This document shows positions 32,707 through 44,096 of a stretch of 64,000 nt of DNA, one piece after another. The DNA is taken from NCBI GenBank assembly GCA_012656075.1, contig JAAKBF010000001.1:930001-994000 (forward strand), given 5' to 3'. This stretch comes from Phytophthora hibernalis. Its lineage: Eukaryota; Oomycota; Peronosporomycetes; Peronosporales; Peronosporaceae. Both the position numbers and the translations under genes were made by a program. Below the pieces are notes generated by a model that saw only the letters and a program-made list of their open reading frames with translations, was not told the DNA's origin and made no database searches. Positions within the stretch are counted from its first letter, which is position 1. Every line of letters begins with the position of its first letter.

Positions 32707-35700
32707 GTGAACTGTTGCGCAGTCGGATGGCTGGCGCTCCGTGGCGTGCGCTATTCACAACAAGAATTTGATGCTCGATCGGAATCCCTGTGCGGGTTTG
32801 TAGCTGCTGTTTCAAGAGCTGCACCGAGTCGTCTGGCCGAAGACTTAAATCCAGACGTGCAGGTCCTTTCATCGCCTGCTGAGCTCGCGCTCATCTGCTT
32901 CGTGCAGATGGAAGCATTTAACACTGATGATGACCACTCGCTCGCTGCTGTTGCTATCATCGTCGTTAGCCCTCCTCTCATGGCTTTCGTGATCCTCATC
33001 GGGGGCAGTCTCAAGATCGGCTGGGGCAATTGCTGCGCCGTTGACGCTACTAGAACTGCCTCGAGTTGGTTTTTGGTGAGCAAGCAGCAGTAGTTTTTGG
33101 TCAAGTAGTTGCTGCTCGAGTATTTGAATGCGCTGTCGCTGCCGACCCGCAATTACATCGGCTCGGGTCTGCTGTGGGACCTGGTTCGCAAACGACAGTA
33201 GTTTTTGGTCAAGTAGTTGCTGTTCGAGCACTTGAAGGCGCTGCCGCTGCCGACCCGCAATTACATCGGCTCGAGTCTGCTGCGGGACCTGGTTCGCCTT
33301 GGGCATTGGTTTTGACCTCACACTGCTTGAATCTCTTTTAGTCTCCTTTCGAGGCGTCCTCTTCATACGGAGTTCTATCTTGGATCGTGATTTCGACTGA
33401 GGACTTCTAGCTTGCTGAATCTGCCCGTCTTGCTCCTCTTCCCGGTCTTGCTGTATGCGTCTGTGTAGCACACCGAGATACTGAATAATGGGCCCTGCTG
33501 AATCAGTCGTTGGTTTTCGGTTTGACGGCATGGAGATTGAGCGCCACCGACCGAATCGTTCGATCGCCTGAAGAAATGCCAGACCATTAATCCACCGACG
33601 CTGAGCTGGACCGTCAACCACTTCACTTGTTGCCTCTTCCTTCACGAGGAATCGCCTCATGAGGTGTTCCAATTCCAGCTTGGAGCACGTGAATGGCAAC
33701 CTTCGGATCAGTCGCTCAAAACTTTTCACGTCAACTATCAATGACGCAGAAGTATCTGAGTTGTGCGATCGCTCCATCGCTCGAAGTTGCTTTTCCAGGT
33801 AGTGGTTCACGTCGCGAGCAACACCACGCCACTTAAGTTTGGTGGTATATCCGGGTCCTTCCACTTGGCTGTCAATCCAGGCTTTGCGAGCTGATAGCCG
33901 AGCAGTGTCCACACTCCGTAAAATGATGCTGGAATCTCGGAGGCCGTCGAGCAACTTCTTAATGACACTTTCGCATGCGGTGTCATCCGACGTCGCAGCC
34001 TGGCGAAATGTGGTCGCAGATAACGGGCCATCAATGTTACCATTGATGATTGTCTTCAGAATATTGTTGCGCAGAGGATTTCGTTGCAGCATGAGAGAAC
34101 GAAGCACCCTAACGCCGTCGTTCTGTGTCTCGAACTCATGCCACTCAATTGGAATCTCTGTGAGGTCATTTTCGACTGCATTCAGCACTTCAAGAGAGCT
34201 CAACCGCACCAACTCCTTGGGTAGCGACTGCAGACAATTATCGTGTACGTGGAGAATCTGCAGTTGTGTACACTCTGTTATCCCCATTGGAAGAGCTCGT
34301 AGCTGATTGTTCTGCAGCTCACAGACACGCAACGCTGGGAATGCTGCAAAAACATTCGGGAGCTCACGTAGAGCATTATTCTGGAGATGTAAAGCTTGGC
34401 AACTCGTTATTACCAGTGGAGATAAATCCACTGCGTTCCGAAGACGATTGCCGCGCACGTCAATGCTAGTCAAGCTGTTGTTCAAGGTTTTCGGTGGTCC
34501 TTTGCCTTCTGCGTGAACAGCTACAAGACGTGGAAAACTCTCAGCTGATTATGCGCGAGGGAGACAGCTAAATGTACGTCGGAAAGTGGATAGAACGCCA
34601 GCGATTCGCCTGCGAGTTGGTTCTCTGATAGCGTCAGCTCTTCTAGCCGTATTAGCTCAGCTATTGAAGTGGCCGGTAAGCTCACGAGGTGGTTCTGGTG
34701 AAGTAGCAGGCGACGCAGCGTCCCGAACAATACGTTCATTTCTTCAGGCAACGTTGTGAGAGAGTTCGCATGCAAATCCAGAGTCACGAGACGACATCGA
34801 CCCCTCCAGCATTGAATTACCTCCCCACGAATTGATCTCAGTGAGTTGCGAGAGAGATCAAACATTTGGAGGTTCGGAATGGCCACAAGCGCAGAGGGTA
34901 ATGCGGTTAATTTGTTCCCACTTAAGCGAAGTTCCGTGAGAGTTTCTAGCTGATGCCACATATCATCGGCTTGGGCGAAACTTGCATCACGCAGCAGATT
35001 ATCCGCCAAATCGAGCCTTCGTAGAGTCTTCATGGCTCCCAATGTTGTCGAGATAGTTACAAGCCGATTGTCGCGGAGATCCAGTACTCGCAGCTCTTTC
35101 AATGAGGTTACGAAGTCCGGAATTGCAGAGAGCACTTGCCCCGACAGCGTCAATTCCGACAAATTCACCAACGTTTCTCCAAGTCGAGCATCAATACTTC
35201 CAGCACACTGCAACCATCGACTTAATCCTATCGGAGCCTGTAACACTCGCAGATGCTGCAACTCGGACCCCAGTAATGCACTAGCCGACCGGATTCTTGC
35301 TTGTGCTCCGGGAATCTTCGCAAGCATGTCTTGTTTACGAACAACCAGTTCAATCAGGTGACACCTCGCAGTGTAGTTTTCTAGTAATTGCTGGATGGCT
35401 TCTCCACGTTGGCCATCCTTCACAGCCATGGGGTCGAATCCCCACATTCGCTGAACGAAGAGTACAAACTCGGCATCTTCAGAGACATTGGCGTCACTGA
35501 TGGGAAGATGGAACTCGAGCAGGTTTTGAAGCGTTATTGCGTTGGTGTCCGCAGCTGCAAGCCATACTTCGACAGCCTCTATTTCCTCGGAAGAGCAGTG
35601 ACTACGCTGTAACTTGATGATAGATTGGATGTGGTGGACTCTGGTATGGTCTGGCGGAGGTCTGTAACCTTCTCCTCTTCGAGTATCGGCGAGCTGCTCG

Positions 35701-36562
35701 AATACGTATCGCACTATTGTTGCCCTCTCCAACGGAAGGCTCCGTAGCAGATCCATGAAGTCTTCAGTGACGATGACAGCATCAGAGCTTTCTGGATCAC
35801 TGCAGTGCTGCAACAACATAGCATAGTCTTCAAGTTCAATTGGCGACGCTTCTTCCGTCACCAATTCCGCAGCTTCCGGTCCATTCACCTCATCAGGCTT
35901 TGTAGGACACCGCTCGTGACTTCGTAGAAGCTGCAGCAATTGCTCCGGAGTCACTCGGCGTTCTCTTCGCAATTGATGATCAAAATACTGCAGACGGACG
36001 CCGTACAGATCCAACCTCAGACGGAGATTCCTGACCAGGACGAATAAATCGCGGCAGTACGCTCGAAAGCGTAGAATACCGAGTACTTCTTGCAAACACT
36101 GTAGTTTAGGGCCAAACTCGTAGGCTTCTGCTGGTGGGAGTCGAGTAAAACTCGACCTGCCAAGTTTCCGTGTTTTGCGTCGTGCGCTTGAATTTCTCGC
36201 TCAAGACGCTGGACGTCACTGTCAAGTTTGTCGGAGAGCTCAGCGAGTGCAAGCCACCTTTCCATCGATCCAAGTTCAGCATGAGGCGAAATATCCGTGA
36301 TCGATTGTCGACGACTTTGGGAACTACAAAGGGACCGAAGTGCTGTCACGCTCGAGGTGACCACCAAATGCCGTCCTTGTTCGTTGGTATCGCTGGGTTT
36401 GGCTGATTGGGGGCGGTGAGAATAGAGTAACAAGTCGGGTAGACTCCGAAGCGAGTTGAGCACGGACACTTCGGCTGGAGACCGCGTTAGCGGCACTACG
36501 TCTGTCGTGACCATTGTCTTGGGGTCAATTTCCATCCACGGCGACGACGATAATTTTATCAC
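32630..36562 (-). CDS. Large leucine-rich repeat protein with C-terminal ubiquitin-like domain
   Basis: Three single-base losses link four frames into one gene of about 1311 residues. They lie near 36130 (HQQKP to HPAEAYEFGPKLQ), 34525 (QLRVF to PRLVAVHAEG) and 32868. The N-terminal third is helical. Two LRR blocks follow. The first has signatures such as LKELRVLDLRDNRLVTI, LETLTELRLSGNKLTALPSA and LVTLDLHANSLTTLPEE. The second has CQALHLQNNALRELPN and LQILHVHDNCLQSLPKE. A basic linker with a duplicated 36-residue coil comes next. The C-terminus is ubiquitin-like: ISVKCFHLHEADERELS, ARLDLSLRPDDSVQLLKQQL, TRTGIPIEHQIL and SITMFIG. There is no signal peptide, so it is intracellular. It lies head-to-head with the EF-hand/RCC1 gene. 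Role unknown; a scaffold with proteasome- or UBD-binding tail is inferred. Confidence 0.75.
33088..33303. repeat. Tandem duplication, 2 x 108 bp, inside the LRR-Ubl gene
   Basis: Two adjacent 108-base units, starting at 33088 and 33196, encode nearly identical 36-residue units on the minus strand. Each contains NQVPQQTRADVIAGRQRQR followed by a leucine/glutamine-rich coil (LEQQLLDQKLL). The length is a multiple of three, so the frame is kept. Confidence 0.9.
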
Positions 36563-36613
36563 CGACTCGTCGTTTCAAGACTGGTCACCCTGGAGGATTT
36601 CTTGTTGTTCGCC
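36563..36613. promoter_or_regulatory. Very short divergent promoter region
   Basis: The start codon of the LRR-Ubl gene (36562, minus) and that of the EF-hand/IQ/RCC1 gene (36614, plus) are separated by only 51 bases. Both transcripts must start inside this gap or within the opposite gene. No clear initiator consensus is visible. If the second Met of the minus gene (36535) is used, the gap grows to about 78 bases. Confidence 0.4.
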
Positions 36614-39600
36614 ATGGGGATGGCAAGTTCTCGCGTACTGACTTCGGGGCACAGCTCCAGCTCTAAAAAATTCGTTGTACGGGTTGCAATGTGGCATGAT
36701 CTACTCGAAGCAGGATCTGAGACTTTGGTCTCAACTAGAGCCTCTGGCTCAATGGTTCACTGCACAAGATGCTCGGCGACTGTATCTTCGACTTCACAGC
36801 AAAGCGGGGGCAACGGGTTTACTGACAGTGGACGAGTTTCTGCAGTGGATGGATGTAAGAGGCAAACGTGCTGATAACCGGGTGGACAAGGCGTCTCGCC
36901 CCGTACAAATCTCAGATATCATGACACCTCCAGTGCGTGGAAACCAGCATCAACATCTTCTTGACGATTCGGAGGTCAATGCTACAGACTCACCGCCGAT
37001 TCTGGAGAAGCACCTACAGCACGTGTTCCTTACCTTTGCTGATGGACGTGGTGATCGACTGTATGCACTCGAGTTTCTAGCTGCTATGGTGATGATCTCC
37101 CGAGCAATATGGGACTACCAAGAAAAGGTGACGTTGTTGCTCGAGCTATTCCATGATCCTGCGACTTCGAGCAGTAAGTCAATGGCCTACGCAAGTGAAC
37201 AACGACTTAAGGAGACGGACGTAGCCCGATTGCTACTTTGCGTCATGAACGGCGTGGGTCGAGCAACTCAGGGTGTTGCTCGAGTTTGGCAGGCTCACGA
37301 TCTTCGTGTGGCTTCATTTGCTCGACAGAGTGCTTTCCACTGCGTACAGAGTATCGTGAGCTTGCGGTTGGCAGCTTCTGAGGCGATACTCGATCCATCG
37401 AGCAACAAAAGTGTCTCCAGCGAGGAATTCCGCGCGTATGTGGCATCCACACCTACCCTGCATCAATTTCTAGCTCTCTTTGCAGGCGAAGAGCTGCGCA
37501 ATCCGCTTACATTTGAGCCTAGTGCTGCACACTTTTCACGACAAGCGGAGTTGTACGAGACGCTACTACGTCGGTATGTGACGTTCGAGGGCCGTCAGGA
37601 GCGTCGCCGAGGTAGTGCTGCGCTCTTGATCCAGTCCGCCTGGAGGCGCCGCTGCTCTGTTTCAGTCGCCCAACGACGTGCGCAGGACCGAGTAGCGCAT
37701 CGACACAAATCAGCGGTTCAGCTACAAGGATTTTTCAAGAACCGACGCGTTGCTCGAGAGCTTGAAGCTCGCGCAGAGGTTGAGCGAGCTGCTCTCAATG
37801 GTGGGGTATTCGCTGCTGGTTCTGGTCCTATCACAATGACCGATATTTGCCAAGAGAAGAGGAAGGGCTTGATTTCTGGAGCTCCCGTTCGGCTCATCGG
37901 AGCCTTTGTGAAGCTCAATGCGAAGCTCGCGACACTCGCTGCTTCGTCCACCTTTGCACTAGGAGTACAAGACGATGGTCACTCGATATTTGCCTGGGGG
38001 CGATGCCTTCCACGCCTTTATGCCGATCGACCTGGGGAAGGTGTCGATAACCAGAGTAACGTTTGCCTGACACACCCAACACCACATCAACTGCACGCTC
38101 ATTTACCAGTTCCGGTGGTTCAAGTGGCTTGCGGCTTAAGACATGCACTTGTACTCACGCAAGATGGTATGGTATTTTCCTGGGGTTTCAACGACCACGG
38201 ACAACTCGGTCACGGCTCATCCGAGACAATAGCTGCTCGTACTCAGGTCGAGTCCGCTACGCGTCCTACTACGACGAACGATCCGGAGAAGATGAGGACT
38301 ATCTGGCATCTCCGACAAAACTCCTTTATTTTGAAGGCTCCGCGGCGCAGCAGGCAGACCCCATTCCTGTAGCGCAAGTATGTTGCGGAGAATATTACTG
38401 CATAGCGTTGAGTCGAGCGGGAGATGTCTTCACCTGGGGTGAGGCATCTGAGGGTCAGCTTGGCCACGGTGAGACGCATGAATTCTACCAGGTTGCACTC
38501 GCTGATCGGCACATGGTCAGCTCGGCGTACACGTACTTGGCACAACCCGAGCCCGTGCTGGCACTGAGCGATGTTCGAGTGACGCAAGTTGCTTGTCGAG
38601 GAAATCACTCCGTCGCTTTCAGTGCCGATAATTCTAGGCTCTTTGAGTGGGGTAACTGGGGCAGACGCCGTGGTGTGGACAGCGAGCACTCCTTCGTACC
38701 TGAAGAAATTACCGGAGCTGCTGCTCTGCGCCTTCGGCAAGTTGCAGTCGGAGATCACCACATGTTAACGGAAGGAGCAAGTGTATGGCTTAAGCTGGCA
38801 ACGCGCACGAATGGACCGGTCCAAGCTGTTGAGCACGGAGAGGAAGAGACAGGATTCTTTGTGGAACCACTGGCTGGTACGTCGAGCTCACTTGATGCTA
38901 TCGAGCATGATTTCATGGGTGAAGTCTCAACTTCATGGGTCTGCTGCCTTGTTGACCTTGACGTCGATGACGTTGACGAAGACGTGAGTGCGAATAACGC
39001 TACCGATGAGTCACTGTCTCGACCCAACACAGGCAAAGTCGATACTGCCATGGGAGTACTTTGGCAAAGGCGAGCGGAGCGATTCGCTGTTAACCTTGAC
39101 CGACTGGCAGAATTCGACCCGCGTTCACTGCGCCTTCTGGTTGGGGCATCTGGAAGTGCAAACGATGCTATCAACACCTACGCACAGGGAGTCGATCAGT
39201 GCTTACGTGGTCGTGCGGCAAACCGTCTTGTAGTGATGCCTCGAGGTAAGACCGCCGGGTTCTACGTGCAATTCCGTTTACCTTTACTGTCAGCGGTACA
39301 GTTCTTGGACCGGAGACAAACAACGGGGACGCTCGAACCGAGGAACCTGGCGATGATGATGATCCTAATAGCAGTGCGGCAGCTTCTGGTGTAGTCCTCG
39401 AACTTGCCGTTTGTGGGTCTAACACCGCGAAGCAGGCAATGAGTCGACGCGGATTTGCCACGCACGTATTTCATCCGGCCATGGCAGCTGCTGCTAAACG
39501 GCTTAAGCAGCAACAGCTTCGTGCACGTTCAGTGACGAAGAAGAAACCCACGGTCGCACCCACGGAAATGAACAGCATTTTTGTGTTGGAGATTGATCAG

Positions 39601-41020
39601 AGTGTGCTAGCAGCACTAGCTTCAGCCGTCGCAGAGAACAATCCAAGCGCTTCACAAGGATCTGGAGTCCTTGGAACTGAAAGTGAGGCGGAGCTTGAAG
39701 CGGAGACAATTATAAGCGAGATTGGACATCGTGTACTGGAGCTCCAAGAAGCAGGTGCTCTGGTTGTGCTTGTTGTCCTCGATCTGTTTGAAGCAGAAGC
39801 TTTTGCGCTGCAGTTTTCGGAAGACTCGGGCGTGTTCATCCCAGTTTTCATGGCCACCCGACAGGCTGAAGCTCTTGTTGTCGGTTCCTTTGGCGATGTT
39901 GGGAGTGTGTCGGAGCCGGATGAAGGCGATTACAGTCGTCGAAAAAGCTGGACGATCCAAGAAGTGCTTGATCAAGTGTTGACATCGCCACCGACTTTGA
40001 CGGGTCAAACCCCACAACATGCTAGCACTAGCGCGCCGCGTCGACATTCCATGCAGTCTATGGTGCCTTCGTTTTCGCTGCAGCCACCACCACCTCTCAT
40101 GGCTCGGTGCTTTTATCGTGCAGATACGGCAGGGACAAGAGCCCGCGGAGCCTTCGCAAACGGTGCAGCAGCGGTGTTGTTTGTTGCTAATGAAGCCTCT
40201 TCCGAGCCCTCGCAGGGAGTACTTCGACGATCACTCGCGGCCACGCTACCTACTCACATCACGAAGAAGCACCAACTGGTTGGGTTAATCCCTTACGAGC
40301 ATGGCCAACGACTCCGAACTGCCTGCCGACTGACGAGCCTGGAAGCCGCTCCACCAGCCTTACCAAAATCACTAATTCGACGCTGGTCTCTATCTGGAGC
40401 TTCATCAACTACCAGCGCTACCGCAAACTGCGAGCTGGTGGCCGATGTGCAGTTCGAACTGCGTCCTGGAGGCACAACTTACGCCTGGGGTAACGCTGAG
40501 AATGGACGGCTGGGACTAGGAGAAGTGAAGGTGGAAACTGCAGAAGGAGATACCGCCGCTGCTGATATAGCAGTGGCTGAAAGCCCTTTGTTCCAGGACG
40601 GGTATGAAGCCCTTACAGACGCCACCTACAGCTTCGTAGCACAGCCCACGCGCGTTCCAGCACTTGCAGGGGTGGAAATGAGGCAACTTTCATGCGGAAG
40701 TGCACACTCTTTGGCAGTGACCAAAAGCGGCAAGGTTTTTCGTGGGGCGAGGTACGCGAGGACAGCTCGGCCATCATCTCGCCAGATCTTCAAAACCACT
40801 AAGCATCGCAACAACTCCAACAGATGAATGGACTCCTCGAATAGTGCTGGGACTTCGCTACGAGCGTGTGGCACAGGCTGTAGCAACCGACCAGAGTTCT
40901 CTTTTTCTTTCGGAGATTGTGCCATCCGTTGTGTATGAGCAGCGTCGCCGCCAACTCACGCAATTCCGAGCGATAGACAAACAGATCAGGCGTGATAGTG
41001 TTCCTGCTACAGACGAGTAA
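36614..41020 (+). CDS. Giant EF-hand-like / IQ / RCC1-repeat protein with protease-associated-like segments
   Basis: The frames join across changes near 36665 (A run), 38245, 39271 (AA where AAA restores frame) and 40738 (T and G runs), giving about 1470 residues. MGMASS at the start fits an N-myristoylation signal. EF-hand-like helices follow (GLLTVDEFLQWMDV, RLYALEFLAAMVMI, SVSSEEFRAYVAS), then two IQ motifs (ALLIQSAWRRRCSVSVAQRR, SAVQLQGFFKNRRVARE). RCC1 units come next: WGRCLPRLY, WGFNDHGQLGHG, WGEASEGQLGHG, WGNAENGRLGLG and GRGTRGQLGHH. Between RCC1 units are PA-domain-like segments (LQEAGALVVLVVLDLFEAEA and GAFANGAAAVLFVANEAS). It may be a calmodulin-binding membrane-associated scaffold; the role is inferred. 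Loops lack a complete canonical calcium ligand set by eye. Confidence 0.7.
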
Positions 41021-41161
41021 TGAACAACAAAGTGATGAATAGTTACGTTCCAGCCATTTGGAGTATTGTTCGTTTTGCGCAACCTGGTCTCAACAATCGA
41101 GAGCGCTAGTGCAGCAACTCGCGCAGACGTAGCACCAAATCCAAGCAGTGCGCGGACTGTT

Positions 41162-41773
41162 CTACAATTGATTCAGTCCGCCACTCTGCGCTAAGGTCGA
41201 GCGAGAGGTTCGACGTTCCAGTAGCTGCACGAGTCGATCCTCTGTAGCGCTTCCTGTTCGTCCGACACTCACCCTGTTCTCGAGTCGAGGCGGACTCAAT
41301 GAGCCCAGTCGCGAAGTAGCTTTTGCATCGCCTCTTGCAGTCTCCGGTTCCTGTGGCAGCAAGCGCAGCTTGACCTCACGTAGCTCCCACGTCTCCCAGA
41401 TAGGTGAAGGCTGCGAGAGGTACACACACAAACTGTCGAACACGTGTGGGTTCCAGCTCACGGGCAGCTCGTCCAGCTTGACGAGTTGCCAGTTCTGCGC
41501 GTCATCTTCGCAGTGCACGTGCTGCATGAGCGGGTAGGCTGCGGCCAGCTCCGTGCTCGACCCGTCGACGTTCACTTGCACAATCCTCAACCAGGCCACG
41601 TAGAAGTTGCGGAACACGAGGCAGCAGCGGTACGGCAGCTTGCGGGGCGTCAACAGAGACAGCTTGAAGCCGATATTGCCTGTAGCATCGGCGCTGGGGT
41701 TCACGGAGTTTGTGGCAGGAGGAAGCGAAGGGTGCACTGGTAGGTGGGAGACCTGAATCGGGAGCTCCGTCAT
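41162..41773 (-). CDS. Nicolin-1-like protein (tubulin polyglutamylase complex associated)
   Basis: The start is set at the ATG at 41773 (MTELPIQVSHLPVHPSLPP), because upstream codons of the open frame have no protein-like composition. The product is 203 residues. The core LVFRNFYVAWLRIVQVNV then WQLVKLDELPVSWNPHVFD and VYLSQPSPIWETWELREVKL follows the pattern of nicolin-1: an FRNFY-like block, a short beta region, then a LRQPSPLW-like block. In animals nicolin-1 co-purifies with the tubulin polyglutamylase complex of cilia and neurons. A flagellate oomycete would have use for it. The C-terminus is Arg/Ser-rich. The family call is from memory of the motif order, so moderate. Confidence 0.6.
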   Translation of the reverse strand: MTELPIQVSHLPVHPSLPPATNSVNPSADATGNIGFKLSLLTPRKLPYRCCLVFRNFYVAWLRIVQVNVDGSSTELAAAYPLMQHVHCEDDAQNWQLVKLDELPVSWNPHVFDSLCVYLSQPSPIWETWELREVKLRLLPQEPETARGDAKATSRLGSLSPPRLENRVSVGRTGSATEDRLVQLLERRTSRSTLAQSGGLNQL

Positions 41774-42948
41774 TTTTGCAAGTTGAAGTGAATGAAACGT
41801 TTCACGCGAAGGGACGCGACGTTTCGCTGGACCAATCAGGAGACGGTATTTGGAGAAAGTTCTACACGGATACCAAACTGACGTGGCGCAGTGTAGCCAT
41901 TTTTGACAAATGCACACAACGCCTTTGCCTCGCGGCAAGGGAAGCCTCTGCGTGCTGCAGCATGATATCGAGCGGAGACACGGCGGGTGTTTTTTGGCAG
42001 CATTCACTCTGGCGCCTGACCCGGGTTTGAGTTGACCACCCGTTGTTCGCAATACCAAGTGAGAAGCTCCGCCGGATTCCTCTCCGTCTCACCACCATCC
42101 GGGTTTGACAGTTATCTGTATCAACGACTTCTAGTAATTGGCGCGAGTTTCTCAGACGATTGAATAAGGTGGAGGAACGCGAAGGTGAAGGGGGAAACTG
42201 CAGGAGCTCTGTGCCGCAATACTTGGTTTGTTAAACACTGCACCGGCGAGTATTCCAAGTGCGAAATTTCCATCCAAGATAGCAGCACAGCTTGCTCGAT
42301 TTGAGTCGAAATTTATCCTCCTTATCGCCTGCATTTAGCTGCTCGGGCAAATTCACCAGTTCGAACTAAGCTACATCTCTCAGAGCTCGATAAGATAGCA
42401 AACGGCATTCTGCTCAAAATTGCCCAGCAAAAATACCGCCCTATTGTTGTCGGGCCCTGCTCCGACACGTGAGACCAAATTCGATCCCAAATGGGGCCCC
42501 CAACCACTGAAGCCAGCACCGAAGTTTGGCGACTTTATAGCCAACGAGCTGCAAGTCAAGTGACCAACCAAGTCTTGTAGCCTCGGGCTTCCCATTCCCG
42601 GGGCTGTCTACACGCCGGTATAATAGTTCAGATGCGTGACAATCAGCCAAGCCTCGACAGGCAGGCTTGGTCCTTGGTCCTAAACTTAAGAAAGATCGCG
42701 TGATTGCACTGCGTCAGCACTTACGGTAATCGACCCAATCGTTGTCTCTAACCTGGCAGGCTCCGAGTCTCAAACGGGTCTGCCGTTAACCAGAAGCATG
42801 GGCTCGAGTTGGCGTGGAAAATGCCCATCTAACGCCAGTCCCCCTTCGCACCGCTCAGCCGTTATGGAGCCATTTAAAAGGCAAGTTCCCTGCGAAACGC
42901 GATAGCGTTTTGCAAAATGCAGCTTTTCCACTGCAGCTAAACTCTTCC
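41774..42948. other. Divergent intergenic region with a dispersed repeat
   Basis: The interval holds both promoters. Bases about 42440-42560 (cacgtgagaccaaattcgat and tatagccaacgagctgcaag) resemble the sequence near 59865-59935 (cacgtgggatcaaattcgac, gtagccaagctgcac), suggesting a shared repeat family. A hairpin-like stretch ccaagcct...aggcttgg lies at about 42648-42671. No gene was recognised. Confidence 0.45.
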
Positions 42949-42962
42949 TCATTCCGCAAGAC
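42949..42962 (+). promoter_or_regulatory. Oomycete Inr-like element upstream of the 43.0 kb gene
   Basis: TCATTCCGCAAGAC matches 11 of 14 positions of the oomycete initiator consensus TCATTYYNCAWTTT. It lies 38 bases before the ATG at 43001, the distance expected for a transcription start. Confidence 0.45.
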
Positions 42963-43000
42963 GCGCTCCAGCGCTAAAGTGACTTCCAGCAGCTTCCAGA

Positions 43001-43675
43001 ATGAGCCTCGACAAGCGGCCGCTGGACGTGAGCGACGGCGAGGAGGAGGAGGAGCTCATGTTCGCCTTCGAGGAGCACGTCGCGTCCCCGCGCGCCTTCT
43101 ACTCGATCGACGGCGTCGCCTTCGAACGCCCAGCGCACCCCATGGCCGCCATCCTCGCGCGTCTCGACGCCAGGAAGCGCAGCCGACAGGAGGACGACGT
43201 GGAGGAACCCGAAGCACTCGACGCCGAAGACCTGACGGAGCAGAAACCGGTCGCCGTCAGCCGCAAGCGCAAGACATTCGACCTCCCCAGCGTCCCCGCG
43301 CGAGTCGTGCGCCCCGTGGCCAAGAGACTCAAGTCGGACGCGCACGAGCGCTCCATGACGGCCCCCGCGTGCCTCATGGGGCGGCTGTCGCTGCACCGCA
43401 CGATGGAGCAGCAGGAGGACACCCCCGAGCTGGAGACTGAGACAGACAAGGTCCCGTTCCGCTCGGCTTCTATCGACATCCCCGACAGCTTCTACCCCAT
43501 CCCGTGCCCCGGAGACGCCGCAGTCGGACGGGACCGCTCCCAGTCCTTCTCCTCTTCGTCCTCGTCCAAGTCCGGCCTCTTCTGTCGCCGCAGTCTGGGC
43601 GTCGCGTCCCCTCTGCGCGTGCGTTTCAACGACCTGGAGCTCCACTCGTCCACCGGGAGCTACACGGGCTCGTGA
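43001..43675 (+). CDS. Uncharacterised Ser/Glu-rich protein, probably nuclear
   Basis: This is an intact 224-residue ORF on its own promoter. It has an acidic start (DVSDGEEEEELMFAFEEH) and basic clusters that look like nuclear localisation signals (ARKRSRQEDD, SRKRKTFD and AKRLKSD). A polyserine run (SFSSSSSSKSG) and a C-terminal VRFNDLELHSSTGSY segment follow. No domain was recognised. The G+C content looks higher than its flanks. It ends about 420 bases from the 3' end of the PLAA gene. Confidence 0.7.
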   Translation: MSLDKRPLDVSDGEEEEELMFAFEEHVASPRAFYSIDGVAFERPAHPMAAILARLDARKRSRQEDDVEEPEALDAEDLTEQKPVAVSRKRKTFDLPSVPARVVRPVAKRLKSDAHERSMTAPACLMGRLSLHRTMEQQEDTPELETETDKVPFRSASIDIPDSFYPIPCPGDAAVGRDRSQSFSSSSSSKSGLFCRRSLGVASPLRVRFNDLELHSSTGSYTGS

Positions 43676-44096
43676 GGGGGAGCAAGATCATTCTTGTACC
43701 ACCTACCACCAAACTACAAAAATCTTCGACATCATGCAGAACGCGACGCACTTCAAGCCGAGCAGGTCACGTCCAGTCCAGTCAACCCAATCTTATCGTC
43801 CCAGGGCAGGCCATAAAAACAAGTAGCAGCACTCCAAGCAGTGGAGTTCGTCTGCCAGCTCCCACATCTATCTATCTACCAACTCAGCACGTCAGCAAGA
43901 AGAGGCAAGCAGCCCCACCTACCGCAGCGCGGTGGACTCCCCATCGGGGCCATTTATTTTGCTCTATTTTGCATGAAGAGAAAGTAAAAACTAAAACACT
44001 GGAAACACTCCATGGAGGTTGAATTGCACCCCACCATCACACACAAACCTTGGTCTTCCATTGTTCTTACGAGACTCGTTGGGAGCAAACAAAATC
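43676..44096. other. Convergent intergenic region
   Basis: The spacer lies between the 3' ends of the Ser/Glu-rich gene and PLAA. It is A/C-rich and has no supported gene. Confidence 0.5.

Noticed and set aside
42974..43645. Minus-strand ORF of 223 codons
   Set aside because: It mirrors the intact 43001-43675 gene, which has an initiator-like element and better composition.
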